Positions 27,314 through 35,363 of a stretch of DNA of 64,000 nt are shown piece by piece (positions within the stretch are counted from its first letter, which is position 1; each line of letters begins with the position of its first letter). The notes below the pieces were generated by a model that was given only the letters and a program-made list of their open reading frames with translations, did no database searches and was not told the origin of the DNA. The translations under genes were made by a program, and so were the position numbers. The DNA is from Agrobacterium tumefaciens (GTDB lineage: Bacteria; Pseudomonadota; Alphaproteobacteria; Rhizobiales; Rhizobiaceae), in NCBI GenBank assembly GCA_025559845.1, contig CP048470.1, positions 2,279,001 through 2,343,000 of the forward strand, read 5' to 3'.

Positions 27314-28129
27314 ATGAGCAAATACTATTCGGAAATGGGTGGCTTGCCAGGGCAGAGCGAACTGCTCTCGAGCAAGGCTGTCTTCAAAACGGCTTATGCC
27401 GTTATTCCGAAAACTGTGATGTCCGATATTGTGACGAGCGTGTTGCCTCACTGGACGGAAACGCGTGCCTGGATCATCGCAAGGCCGATGACCGGATTTT
27501 CGGAAACTTTTGCGCAGTACATTGTCGAGGTCTCGCCAGGCGGCGGCAGTGAGCGGCCTGAGCCCGATCAGCGCGCTGAGGCAGCGATCTTTGTCGTGGA
27601 CGGCGAGATGACAATCGAATTTGATGGCAAGACGCACGCACTCCGCGCCGGGTCGTTTGCATTCTTGCCTGCAGGTTCGAGCTGGAAGCTTCACAACGGT
27701 GGGAGCGTTGCTGCAAAATTCCACTGGGTGCGCAAGGCATTCCAGGCTGTAGACGGGATCGAACCGCCACCAGCAATCTTCTCTCATGAAGAAGATCACA
27801 CCATGGCTGCAATGCCGGACACGGACGGAAAGTGGGCGACAACGCGCTTTATCGATCCATCCGACGTTCGGTACGACATGCACCTTAATATCGTAACCTT
27901 CGAACCTGGTGCGACCATTCCTTTCATGGAGACGCATGTCATGGAGCACGGCCTCTATGTGCTGGAGGGCAAGGCAGTCTATCGTCTGAATGAAGACTGG
28001 GTGGAGGTGCAGGCAGGAGACTTCATGTGGCTACGCGCCTACTGCCCGCAGGCTTGTTACGCGGGCGGACCCGGCAGGTTCCGTTATTTGCTTTACAAGG
28101 ACGTCAATCGTCACGTTAAACTCTGGTGA
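27314..28129 (+). CDS. allE: (S)-ureidoglycine aminohydrolase (bicupin)
   Basis: A 271-residue bicupin. In purine breakdown the enzyme turns (S)-ureidoglycine into (S)-ureidoglycolate and ammonia with Mn2+. The C-terminal cupin has E206, H208, H212 and Q246; spacing E-x-H-x3-H...Q at +40 equals the published metal-site spacing in the plant enzyme (E235, H237, H241, Q275). The N-terminal cupin (AIFVVDGEMTIEFDG, RAGSFAFLPAGS) is structural. Start ATG 27314 (MSKYYSEMGG) matches the family N-terminus; earlier in-frame starts add unrelated residues. No other allantoin gene is adjacent, so it is an orphan of its pathway here. Confidence 0.88.
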   Translation: MSKYYSEMGGLPGQSELLSSKAVFKTAYAVIPKTVMSDIVTSVLPHWTETRAWIIARPMTGFSETFAQYIVEVSPGGGSERPEPDQRAEAAIFVVDGEMTIEFDGKTHALRAGSFAFLPAGSSWKLHNGGSVAAKFHWVRKAFQAVDGIEPPPAIFSHEEDHTMAAMPDTDGKWATTRFIDPSDVRYDMHLNIVTFEPGATIPFMETHVMEHGLYVLEGKAVYRLNEDWVEVQAGDFMWLRAYCPQACYAGGPGRFRYLLYKDVNRHVKLW

Positions 28130-28267
28130 CGGACGTTGCCGACCAATGCCAACTGGGCGGTTGCGCGCAGTTGGTGACGGTCATGAATTGGATTGGCGCG
28201 AAGTCTTTGCTTGCCCATCAAGACGAACGGCAGTGGGGCGTCGACGTGAGAAAGAAGATTGCATCGG

Positions 28268-29773
28268 ATGAGTGAGACAAGCGATACCAATGTCTTCAAT
28301 CTCGCGCCTGTAGCGATGTGGATCGAGGATTTCAGCGACGTAAAACAGCAATTCGACCGCTGGCGCGCAGAAGGTGTCGAAGACCTACGCGGTTTCCTGC
28401 TTGAGGATAAATCGCGGGTGGCGACTTGCTCCCAGAAAATTCGGGTTTTGGACGTCAATCCGAGAACACTCGAGCTTTTCGAAGCAAACGATCAGCAGCA
28501 CCTTATTGATAACCTCCACCGGATTTTCCGCGACGACATGCTTGAAAGCCATGTCAACGAGCTTTCCGAGCTCTGGGACGGGAAGTCAGAATTCACCAGT
28601 AATGCGGTCAACTATTCCATCGGCGGCAAACGGCTCGATATCCAGCTGAAGGCGACGGTCGTTCCGGGGCACGAGGAGACGCTCGCCCGTCTCCTGTTGA
28701 CCACGGAAGACGTGACGGAGCGTGAAGAAGCCCGACGTCGGGAGCGGTTCAACCGTCATTATGCGGAGGGTCTTTTCCAGCACTCGCCCGTATCTCTGTG
28801 GGTGGAGGATTTCAGTCGGATCAAACGCCTTATCGATGAAGTGCGTGATCGTGGCATCGTCGATTTCCGCGTGTTCATGGATGTCCATCCGGAATTCGTC
28901 CGCCAGTGCATGAGCGAGATCAGGGTGATTGATGTAAATCAGGCGACGCTTGACCTATTTTGCGCTCCGGATCGCCAGGTACTTCTACAGCGACTTAGCG
29001 ATATCTTCCGTGACGAGATGGAAAAACCATTCCGCGAGCAGCTGATGGAGCTCTGGAACGGGAACCTCAATCATCATCGCGAGGTGGTGAACTACGCGCT
29101 TGATGGTTCGATGAGGAACGTGCTGCTGCATTTCTCCGTGTTTCCGGGGCACGAACACGATTGGTCGCTTGTTCAGGTTGCCTTGACGGATATCACAGCC
29201 CGCAAGAAGGCAGAGGCTTACCTTGAATATCTCGGCAAGCATGACGTGCTGACCAAACTCCATAACCGGGCATTTTATTCAGAGGAGCTCAACCGGCTTG
29301 AGCGAAATTCGCTTCGCCCGGTCTCTGCCATCGTTATCGATCTGAATGGCTTGAAGGACGCCAACGATAGTCTTGGGCACGATGCAGGAGACTCGCTTCT
29401 CCGTCGCGTCGGCGAGGTCCTGAACGGTGTGGCAAAAGCCCCAAACCATGCGGCGCGCATTGGTGGGGATGAATTCGCAATCCTCTTGCCCGGAGCCGAT
29501 AAACAGGTCGCAGCATCGGTCGTGGATACGATCAACGAACTCCTGAAAATCAACAACCAGTTTTATTCCAGTGCGCCTCTCAGTATCTCGTTGGGTGTGG
29601 CGACCAGCGAGGCAGGTGAAGCAATGGAATCGCTCGTTCGGCGTGCCGACATCAGCATGTACGAACAGAAGAAGGCCTATTATGCTGCGGCACGGGCGCG
29701 CCTCGCCGCTGAGCCATCAGATGAGGTCAAACAGCCGATCGTCACAGAGCGGAACTTGTCTCTGAAGCGGTAG
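28268..29773 (+). CDS. Tandem-PAS GGDEF diguanylate cyclase
   Basis: A 501-residue soluble protein: two tandem PAS-like sensor units (about 8-155 and 165-315) and a C-terminal GGDEF domain with ARIGGDEFAILLPG. The two sensor units are clearly related to each other: both begin with a (L/H)SPV-or-APV-x-(M/L)WVEDF-or-WIEDF segment, have IRVxDVNxxTLxLF, then IFRDxM and ELWxG, and end in xPGHE. This is an internal duplication. No RxxD inhibitory site precedes GGDEF. Start: ATG 28268 (MSETSDTN) rather than TTG 28259. It is the second cyclic-di-GMP gene within 4.5 kb. The signal bound by the PAS units is unknown. Confidence 0.85.
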   Translation: MSETSDTNVFNLAPVAMWIEDFSDVKQQFDRWRAEGVEDLRGFLLEDKSRVATCSQKIRVLDVNPRTLELFEANDQQHLIDNLHRIFRDDMLESHVNELSELWDGKSEFTSNAVNYSIGGKRLDIQLKATVVPGHEETLARLLLTTEDVTEREEARRRERFNRHYAEGLFQHSPVSLWVEDFSRIKRLIDEVRDRGIVDFRVFMDVHPEFVRQCMSEIRVIDVNQATLDLFCAPDRQVLLQRLSDIFRDEMEKPFREQLMELWNGNLNHHREVVNYALDGSMRNVLLHFSVFPGHEHDWSLVQVALTDITARKKAEAYLEYLGKHDVLTKLHNRAFYSEELNRLERNSLRPVSAIVIDLNGLKDANDSLGHDAGDSLLRRVGEVLNGVAKAPNHAARIGGDEFAILLPGADKQVAASVVDTINELLKINNQFYSSAPLSISLGVATSEAGEAMESLVRRADISMYEQKKAYYAAARARLAAEPSDEVKQPIVTERNLSLKR

Positions 29774-30099
29774 CCTTTACCGCATCCCACGAGTAGTGCT
29801 GTGAGGCGTTTCACTCTTCTTGGTTCCCAGGAAACGCGAATTTTCCTGAATTTATTCCGTTAATTTCCAACGCGTTCTTGCGATTGTCTCAATTTCGGGT
29901 GGCCCGGTCAGGCGTGCTCGCTTTACCTTGCGTCAATTTCAAAGCGCCCTTTTCATACCTTGGATGACAGGAGGGCTCTCACTGACTTTCACAAGGCTGT
30001 GAGAGTTCTGTTGCACTGCGAAAGGTCAATTGTTAAATTTTACATACGTGTTAGAATGTATGTAACTATTTGTGTATTTTTTTGAATTCGGAGCGAATG
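29774..30099. other. Gap upstream of the RND efflux operon
   Basis: About 326 AT-rich bases with no supported gene. It holds an inverted repeat CTCTCAC (29976-29982) / GTGAGAG (29999-30005) and the AcrR-like operator at 30040-30065. The promoter of the efflux operon must lie here, since the operator is 35 bases before the start codon. Confidence 0.6.
30040..30065. promoter_or_regulatory. AcrR-like operator of the RND efflux operon
   Basis: Perfect 8-base arms TTACATAC (30040-30047) and GTATGTAA (30058-30065) with a 10-base spacer. E. coli AcrR binds a site with the same arms, TACATAC and GTATGTA, at the same spacing (from memory). The likely ligand-responsive repressor is the TetR protein encoded downstream at 34540-35163. 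Confidence 0.8.
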
Positions 30100-31275
30100 A
30101 TGGCGAAGAGAATGGGGCAGGTTTTCGCGGTGCTTTTGGCGGGCGTGGCGCTGGCGGGGTGCAGCGAGGAGACGGCGTCTGCCCCAGGTGCGCCGCCGCC
30201 AGGCGTCGTCAAGGTAGTGACGGCACATCAAGAAGAGCTCCCGATCACAAACGACTTGCCGGGTCGCATCGCGCCGACCAGGCTCGCCGAGGTCCGGCCA
30301 CGCGTTTCGGGAATTATCGTCGAGCGCGTCTTCGAGCAGGGCTCGCTGGTGAAGCAAGGTGATGTCCTCTACAAGATCGATCCGGCTCCGTTCCAGGTTC
30401 GAGTCGATAGTGCAGAAGCCACTCTCAGACGCGCACAGGCTGCGCAGCTACAGGCGCGCCAAACCTCTGACCGACAGCAGCAGTTGCGGCGTTCGAACGT
30501 CGCCTCCCAGCAGGAGTTCGACAACGCGATCGCCATGCTTGCACAGGCGGACGCCGAGGTTGCTGTCGCTGAGGCTGGCGTTGCCGAGGCAAGGCTCAAT
30601 CTTCAATATGCCAATGTAACTGCACCGATTTCCGGCCGCATTGGAAGGGCGCTCATTACGGAAGGGGCGCTGGTCAGTGCCACCGGATCCGAAAATCTTG
30701 CGACCATCCAGCAGCTTGATCCGATCTATGCGGACTTTACCCAACCTGCGGCTGACCTCATCCGGTTGCGTAAGGCACTCCAGGATGGACAGCTGATGAC
30801 CGGGCCAAATGAAGCCGAGGTCAATCTCCTTTTCGATAACGGAAGCCGTTATCCCGTCGCAGGCCGGCTTTTGTTTTCTGAGGCCGCCGTCGACGAAACT
30901 ACGGGGCAGGTAACCTTGCGCGGCGAATTCCCCAATCCTCACGGTGACCTCCTTCCTGGCATGTATGTTCGTGTGCAGATCCAGCAGGGCATCCAGAAAG
31001 CGGCAATCGCCGTTCCACAGCAAGCTGTGCAACGCGATGCAGGTGGGCAGGCAAGCGTGCTTGTCGTTAACGCCGAAGACACTGTCGAGCAGCGTCGCGT
31101 CAGCGTGGATCGCGCCGTCGGTGATCGCTGGGTTATTTCCGAAGGCATCACCACCGGCGATCGGGTTGTTGCAGAAGGTTTCCAGAAAACGGCGCCAGGC
31201 GCCAAGGTCAAGCCGGAGCCATGGACAGATGCCGTTGAGGCAAATGCAGGTTCCGCTGCCCCGGCCACGAACTAA
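30100..31275 (+). CDS. RND efflux periplasmic adaptor lipoprotein (AcrA/SmeA-like)
   Basis: A 391-residue membrane-fusion protein. It has a lipoprotein signal (LLAGVALAGC, lipobox cysteine about residue 20), barrel-sandwich lipoyl halves (AEVRPRVSGIIVERVFEQGSLVKQGDVLYKIDP split in the N-half; LQYANVTAPISGRIGRALITEG), a coiled coil rich in A/Q (about 95-165) and a beta-barrel/MP domain. GGAG lies 4-7 bases before ATG 30097/30100. It links the pump next door to an outer-membrane channel; no such channel gene is in this operon, so a shared TolC-like protein is implied. The operator just upstream indicates repression by the TetR protein. Confidence 0.92.
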   Translation: MAKRMGQVFAVLLAGVALAGCSEETASAPGAPPPGVVKVVTAHQEELPITNDLPGRIAPTRLAEVRPRVSGIIVERVFEQGSLVKQGDVLYKIDPAPFQVRVDSAEATLRRAQAAQLQARQTSDRQQQLRRSNVASQQEFDNAIAMLAQADAEVAVAEAGVAEARLNLQYANVTAPISGRIGRALITEGALVSATGSENLATIQQLDPIYADFTQPAADLIRLRKALQDGQLMTGPNEAEVNLLFDNGSRYPVAGRLLFSEAAVDETTGQVTLRGEFPNPHGDLLPGMYVRVQIQQGIQKAAIAVPQQAVQRDAGGQASVLVVNAEDTVEQRRVSVDRAVGDRWVISEGITTGDRVVAEGFQKTAPGAKVKPEPWTDAVEANAGSAAPATN

Positions 31276-31289
31276 CAAGGACTGGCCAA

Positions 31290-34200
31290 ATGGCACGCTT
31301 TTTTATTGACCGCCCGATTTTCGCATGGGTCGTCGCGATTTTCATCATGTTGGCGGGTCTGCTTGCGATCCCCATGCTGCCGATCGCCCAGTATCCAAAC
31401 GTGGCGCCGCCGCAGATCTCGGTATCAACGACCTATCCTGGTGCGTCGCCGGAGGATATTTACCTCAGCGTTACGCGTCCGATCGAAGAAGAGTTGAACG
31501 GTGTTCCTGGTCTCATCTATTTCGAGTCGACCTCGGAATCGTCCGGCCGTATTTCGATCAACGTCACCTTCGCGCCGGGGACCAATATCGGCGAGGCGCA
31601 GGTTGAGGTTCAAAACCGTATTGCTCGTGTTGAACCACGCCTTCCGCAAGCTGTGACGCAACAAGGTATGCGCGTCGAACAGGCCGGCACGTCGTTCCTG
31701 ATGATGGTGGCGCTCACCTCCGTTGACGGAAACACGGATGCTATCGGCCTGGGTGATTACCTCAGCCGCAATGTCGTCGGAGAAATCCGTCGCGTGCCAG
31801 GTGTCGGCAGCGCGCAGCTGTTCGCGACCCAGCGGTCCATGCGTATCTGGATGGACCCGGACAAGATGCTGGGGCTCAAACTGACGTCAGCCGATGTCAT
31901 CGGTGCTATCCAAGCGCAGAATTCCCAGGTCGCGGCCGGCCGTATCGGTGCGTCACCCAACCCGGTCGGCCAGCAGATATCGGCGACAGTGAATGTTCAA
32001 GGGCAGCTTACATCGCCTGAAGCGTTCGGATCGATCGTGCTTCGTGCCAATCCGGATGGGTCATCTGTTCGCTTAAGAGACGTAGCGCGCGTAGAAGTCG
32101 GTGGCGAAAGCTACAACTTCTCCAGCCGCTTGAATGGAAAACCAAGCGCGGCGATTGGTGTCCAGCTTTCTCCTACCGGCAATGCATTGCAGACGTCCGA
32201 GGGCGTACGGGCAACGATGGAGGAGCTGTCGCAATATTTCCCGCCGGGCATCGAGTTTGAAATTCCCTACGATACGAGCCCATTCGTAAAGGTATCGATC
32301 GAGAAGGTGATTCACACGCTGATCGAGGCGATGATTCTCGTCTTCGTGGTGATGTTCCTGTTCCTCCAGAACATTCGCTACACGATCATTCCGACATTGG
32401 TCGTTCCCGTCGCTTTGCTCGGGACCTGCGCGATCATGTACGTCTCTGGATTTTCGATTAACGTGCTGACGATGTTTGCCATGGTGCTTGCCATCGGCAT
32501 CCTTGTCGATGACGCCATCGTTGTGGTGGAAAATGTCGAACGCATCATGGCGGAAGAACACCTTTCGCCGAAGGAAGCGACGCGGAAAGCGATGGGGCAG
32601 ATATCCGGTGCCATCATCGGGATCACGCTGGTTCTGACAGCGGTATTCGTGCCAATGGCATTCTTCCCGGGAGCCGTGGGGATCATCTATCAACAGTTCA
32701 GCCTGACGATGGTGGTATCTATCCTGTTTTCAGGTTTCCTCGCGCTTTCGCTCACACCAGCACTTTGCGCCACCTTCCTCAAACCAATCACCGGCGGACA
32801 TCACGAAAAGCGCGGGTTCTTTGGCTGGTTCAACCGTGGATTTGACAAAGCATCTCATCGCTACTCGTCTTCTGTCAGTGCAATCATCAAGCGCTCCGGT
32901 CGCTTCATGATCATTTACGTCGCGCTTTTGGCCGGGCTTGGCTGGGCGTTTTTGCAATTGCCGAAGTCGTTCCTGCCGAACGAGGACCAGGGTTATCTCA
33001 TTGTCGACGTTCAGGCGCCGGCCGAAGCAAGCAGTGAACGTACTCTCCAGACCATCCAGCAGATCGAGAAGATCTTCATGGAAGAGCCAGCTGTAGAGCG
33101 TGTAATTGCCGTGACCGGGTTCTCGTTCTCCGGCTCCGGTCAGAACGCCGGTCTTGCCTTCGCAACGCTGAAGGACTGGAGTGAGCGTGGACCTGAGGAC
33201 TCCGCCGCTGCCATCTCTGCTCGCGTCAATGGCAAGCTCTGGGGTCTGCCTGATGCAATGTCGTTTGCCCTTTCGCCGCCACCAATCCAGGGGCTTGGCA
33301 ATTCAAGCGGCTTCACGTTCCGCTTGCAGGATCGGTCGGGCGCAGGCCAAACGGCGCTGAGTGCCGCTGGCGGTCAGCTGATGGCGGCCGCGCGCCAAAG
33401 TCCCGTCCTTGCCGGATTGCGTATTGAGGGGATGCCTGACGCAGCGCAGGTCAACCTCATCATCGATCGTGAGAAGGCCAACACATTCGGCGTGACCTTC
33501 AGTGACATCAATGCCACCATTTCCGCAAACATGGGGTCATCCTATGTCAATGACTTCCCGAATGCAGGCCGTATGCAACGGGTGACCGTACAGGCCGAGC
33601 AGGGCCAGCGCATGAAGACCGCGGATCTGTTGAACCTCAACGTCCGCAATGCCAACGGCGGAATGGTTCCTATGGCGTCCTTTGCGTCTGTCGAGTGGGT
33701 GCGTGGGCCGTCGCAGGTCGTCGGCTATAACGGTTATCCCTCGATCCGTATCAGCGGACAGGCAGCGCCAGGCTTCTCGTCTGGTGATGCAATCGCCGAG
33801 ATGGAGCGACTTGCCAAGGAATTGCCGACAGGTTTCGGCTTCGAGTGGACCGGGCAGTCCTTGCAGGAAATTCAGTCCGGATCTCAGGCGCCAGCTCTGA
33901 TCGGGCTCAGTGTCCTCTTCGTGTTCCTGCTGCTTGCGGCCCTCTACGAAAGCTGGACTATCCCGTTATCCGTCATGCTTGTCGTTCCTCTCGGGGTTAT
34001 TGGATCGGTCGCGGCTGTGATGCTGAGGGGCATGTCTAACGATGTGTACTTCATGGTGGGTCTCATCGCGATCATCGGCCTCTCGGCGAAGAACGCGATC
34101 CTTATCATCGAATTCGCCAAGGATCTCCGCGCAGAGGGTAAGTCTATCTATGATGCGACGGTAGAGGCAGCGCACCTGCGCTTCCGTCCCATCCTTATGA

Positions 34201-34424
34201 CTTCGCTCGCCTTCTCGCTTGGTGTGTTGCCGATGGCAATTGCATCGGGTGCCAGTGCTGCCAGCCAGAACGCGATCGGTACGGGCGTCTTGGGCGGTAT
34301 GATCTCAGCGACTGTTCTTGCCATCTTCTTTGTTCCGGCATTCTTCGTGTTCATCATGAAGATTTTCGGCGGGAAACAAAAAGACAGCCAGATTACTGCT
34401 GACGCGCCATCTCCGGCGGAATAG
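31290..34424 (+). CDS. RND multidrug efflux pump (AcrB/SmeB-like, HAE1 family)
   Basis: A 1044-residue inner-membrane proton antiporter, full length for the family. It starts MARFFIDRPIFAWVVAIFIMLAG; TM4 has the proton-relay aspartates in GILVDDAIVVVENV; the TM10 lysine lies in SAKNAILIIEFAKD. The two large periplasmic porter/docking loops are present, with GISQ-like SFLPNEDQGYLIVDVQ opening the second half. Twelve TM segments fit. It begins 14 bases after the adaptor gene with AAGGA about 9 bases before the ATG. It expels hydrophobic toxins or plant compounds in relatives; the substrate here is unknown. Confidence 0.93.
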   Translation: MARFFIDRPIFAWVVAIFIMLAGLLAIPMLPIAQYPNVAPPQISVSTTYPGASPEDIYLSVTRPIEEELNGVPGLIYFESTSESSGRISINVTFAPGTNIGEAQVEVQNRIARVEPRLPQAVTQQGMRVEQAGTSFLMMVALTSVDGNTDAIGLGDYLSRNVVGEIRRVPGVGSAQLFATQRSMRIWMDPDKMLGLKLTSADVIGAIQAQNSQVAAGRIGASPNPVGQQISATVNVQGQLTSPEAFGSIVLRANPDGSSVRLRDVARVEVGGESYNFSSRLNGKPSAAIGVQLSPTGNALQTSEGVRATMEELSQYFPPGIEFEIPYDTSPFVKVSIEKVIHTLIEAMILVFVVMFLFLQNIRYTIIPTLVVPVALLGTCAIMYVSGFSINVLTMFAMVLAIGILVDDAIVVVENVERIMAEEHLSPKEATRKAMGQISGAIIGITLVLTAVFVPMAFFPGAVGIIYQQFSLTMVVSILFSGFLALSLTPALCATFLKPITGGHHEKRGFFGWFNRGFDKASHRYSSSVSAIIKRSGRFMIIYVALLAGLGWAFLQLPKSFLPNEDQGYLIVDVQAPAEASSERTLQTIQQIEKIFMEEPAVERVIAVTGFSFSGSGQNAGLAFATLKDWSERGPEDSAAAISARVNGKLWGLPDAMSFALSPPPIQGLGNSSGFTFRLQDRSGAGQTALSAAGGQLMAAARQSPVLAGLRIEGMPDAAQVNLIIDREKANTFGVTFSDINATISANMGSSYVNDFPNAGRMQRVTVQAEQGQRMKTADLLNLNVRNANGGMVPMASFASVEWVRGPSQVVGYNGYPSIRISGQAAPGFSSGDAIAEMERLAKELPTGFGFEWTGQSLQEIQSGSQAPALIGLSVLFVFLLLAALYESWTIPLSVMLVVPLGVIGSVAAVMLRGMSNDVYFMVGLIAIIGLSAKNAILIIEFAKDLRAEGKSIYDATVEAAHLRFRPILMTSLAFSLGVLPMAIASGASAASQNAIGTGVLGGMISATVLAIFFVPAFFVFIMKIFGGKQKDSQITADAPSPAE

Positions 34425-34454
34425 AACTTAAGGGTTGCGGAGATAAACAGGACA

Positions 34455-34485
34455 GGACATTGGCGGTGCGATTACACCAATGTCC
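34455..34485. promoter_or_regulatory. Long inverted repeat between the efflux pump and tetR genes
   Basis: Nine-base perfect arms GGACATTGG (34455-34463) and CCAATGTCC (34477-34485), spacer 13 bases. It may be a second regulator site or an mRNA hairpin after the pump gene. It does not resemble the operator at 30040. Confidence 0.55.
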
Positions 34486-34495
34486 AACAAGAAGT

Positions 34496-34519
34496 ACGGC
34501 GCGCATACGCGCCGTGCTT
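34496..34519 (+). terminator. Hairpin with short T tract before tetR (terminator or attenuator)
   Basis: ACGGCGCG (34496-34503) and CGCGCCGT (34508-34515) form a perfect 8-base stem with a 4-base loop, followed by GCTTTTG. Partial termination here would lower read-through from the pump operon into the tetR gene. Confidence 0.55.
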
Positions 34520-34539
34520 TTGATGAGGGAGGCGTCACG

Positions 34540-35163
34540 ATGCGACGAACCAAAGCAGAAGCAGAAGAGACCCGTCAGGCGATCCTTGCTGCTGCCGAAC
34601 TGGTATTCTTCAAAAAAGGTGTGGCGAACAGTTCGCTTGATGAGGTTGCTGCGGCGGCCGGCGTAACACGCGGTGCGATTTACTGGCATTTTTCCAGCAA
34701 GGTCGACCTTTTCCTTGGGCTTTACGAATCGGTTTCGTTACCGGAGGCTGATCTCCTAGATCTAGGCGATCCCGATTTGAGCGGCAGCGATCTGTTCGCG
34801 CGGCTGGAGCAGGCGTGCTGCAGCTGGCTGGCACTCCTCTCACGTGATGAACAACGCCAGCGCATCATGACGATCACCCTGCGGACAAATTATTCGGACG
34901 AATTCGCACCCGTCCTGCGTGCTCAGGAAGAATTGGACAGCCGCCACAAGTCGCTCCTGAAGTCAGTGTTCGAAAGGCTTGAGTTAGCAGGCGCTTTCAA
35001 TGAAAACTGGACCGCGACATCCGCCTTCGGGGCAATCTACTGGCTCATCAAAGGTATGTGCTCTGACTGGTTGTTGTTCGGAAAGCGCTTTGATTTAGCA
35101 CAAGAAGGCGCCGTGGCCGTTAACCGCCTCCTGACGAGCTTCAAACGCTACCCCACGGCTTGA
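34540..35163 (+). CDS. TetR-family repressor of the RND efflux operon (AcrR/SmeR-like)
   Basis: A 207-residue TetR protein. The N-terminal helix-turn-helix is SSLDEVAAAAGVTRGAIYWHFSSKVDLF (about 33-60), very close to AcrR/TtgR types; the C-terminal half is the helical ligand domain of TetR_C_2 type. The start at ATG 34540 is set by GAGGGAGG about 7 bases upstream; a longer frame from 34480 would run through the two hairpins. Its place behind the pump genes and the AcrR-like operator before the adaptor gene suggest repression of the whole operon, lifted by pump substrates. Confidence 0.88.
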   Translation: MRRTKAEAEETRQAILAAAELVFFKKGVANSSLDEVAAAAGVTRGAIYWHFSSKVDLFLGLYESVSLPEADLLDLGDPDLSGSDLFARLEQACCSWLALLSRDEQRQRIMTITLRTNYSDEFAPVLRAQEELDSRHKSLLKSVFERLELAGAFNENWTATSAFGAIYWLIKGMCSDWLLFGKRFDLAQEGAVAVNRLLTSFKRYPTA

Positions 35164-35297
35164 TCAGCTCTCTACATACGATGTCGATGGACAATACTGT
35201 TCAAATTTAAGTGTATCCGAATAGATGTACGAAATTTGCTTTACGTACCTCAAATCGGGCGCTAGCTTCATTTTCGAGCTTTGGGAGGAGTTCGATA

Positions 35298-35357
35298 ATG
35301 ATCAAAAATTTTCGGTTGGAAATAGTGTCGACGCCTGTCTGTTGTCTGGACGGGTGA
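35298..35357 (+). CDS. Possible 19-residue leader peptide before the ribose-type ABC operon
   Basis: ATG 35298 has a strong ribosome site (GGGAGGAG about 8 bases upstream) and opens MIKNFRLEIVSTPVCCLDG, ending at TGA 35355-35357, only six bases before the ATG of the ATPase gene, which has no good ribosome site of its own. This is the layout of translational coupling. I see no codon runs of an attenuation leader. Confidence 0.45.
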   Translation: MIKNFRLEIVSTPVCCLDG

Positions 35358-35363
35358 CGCTCC

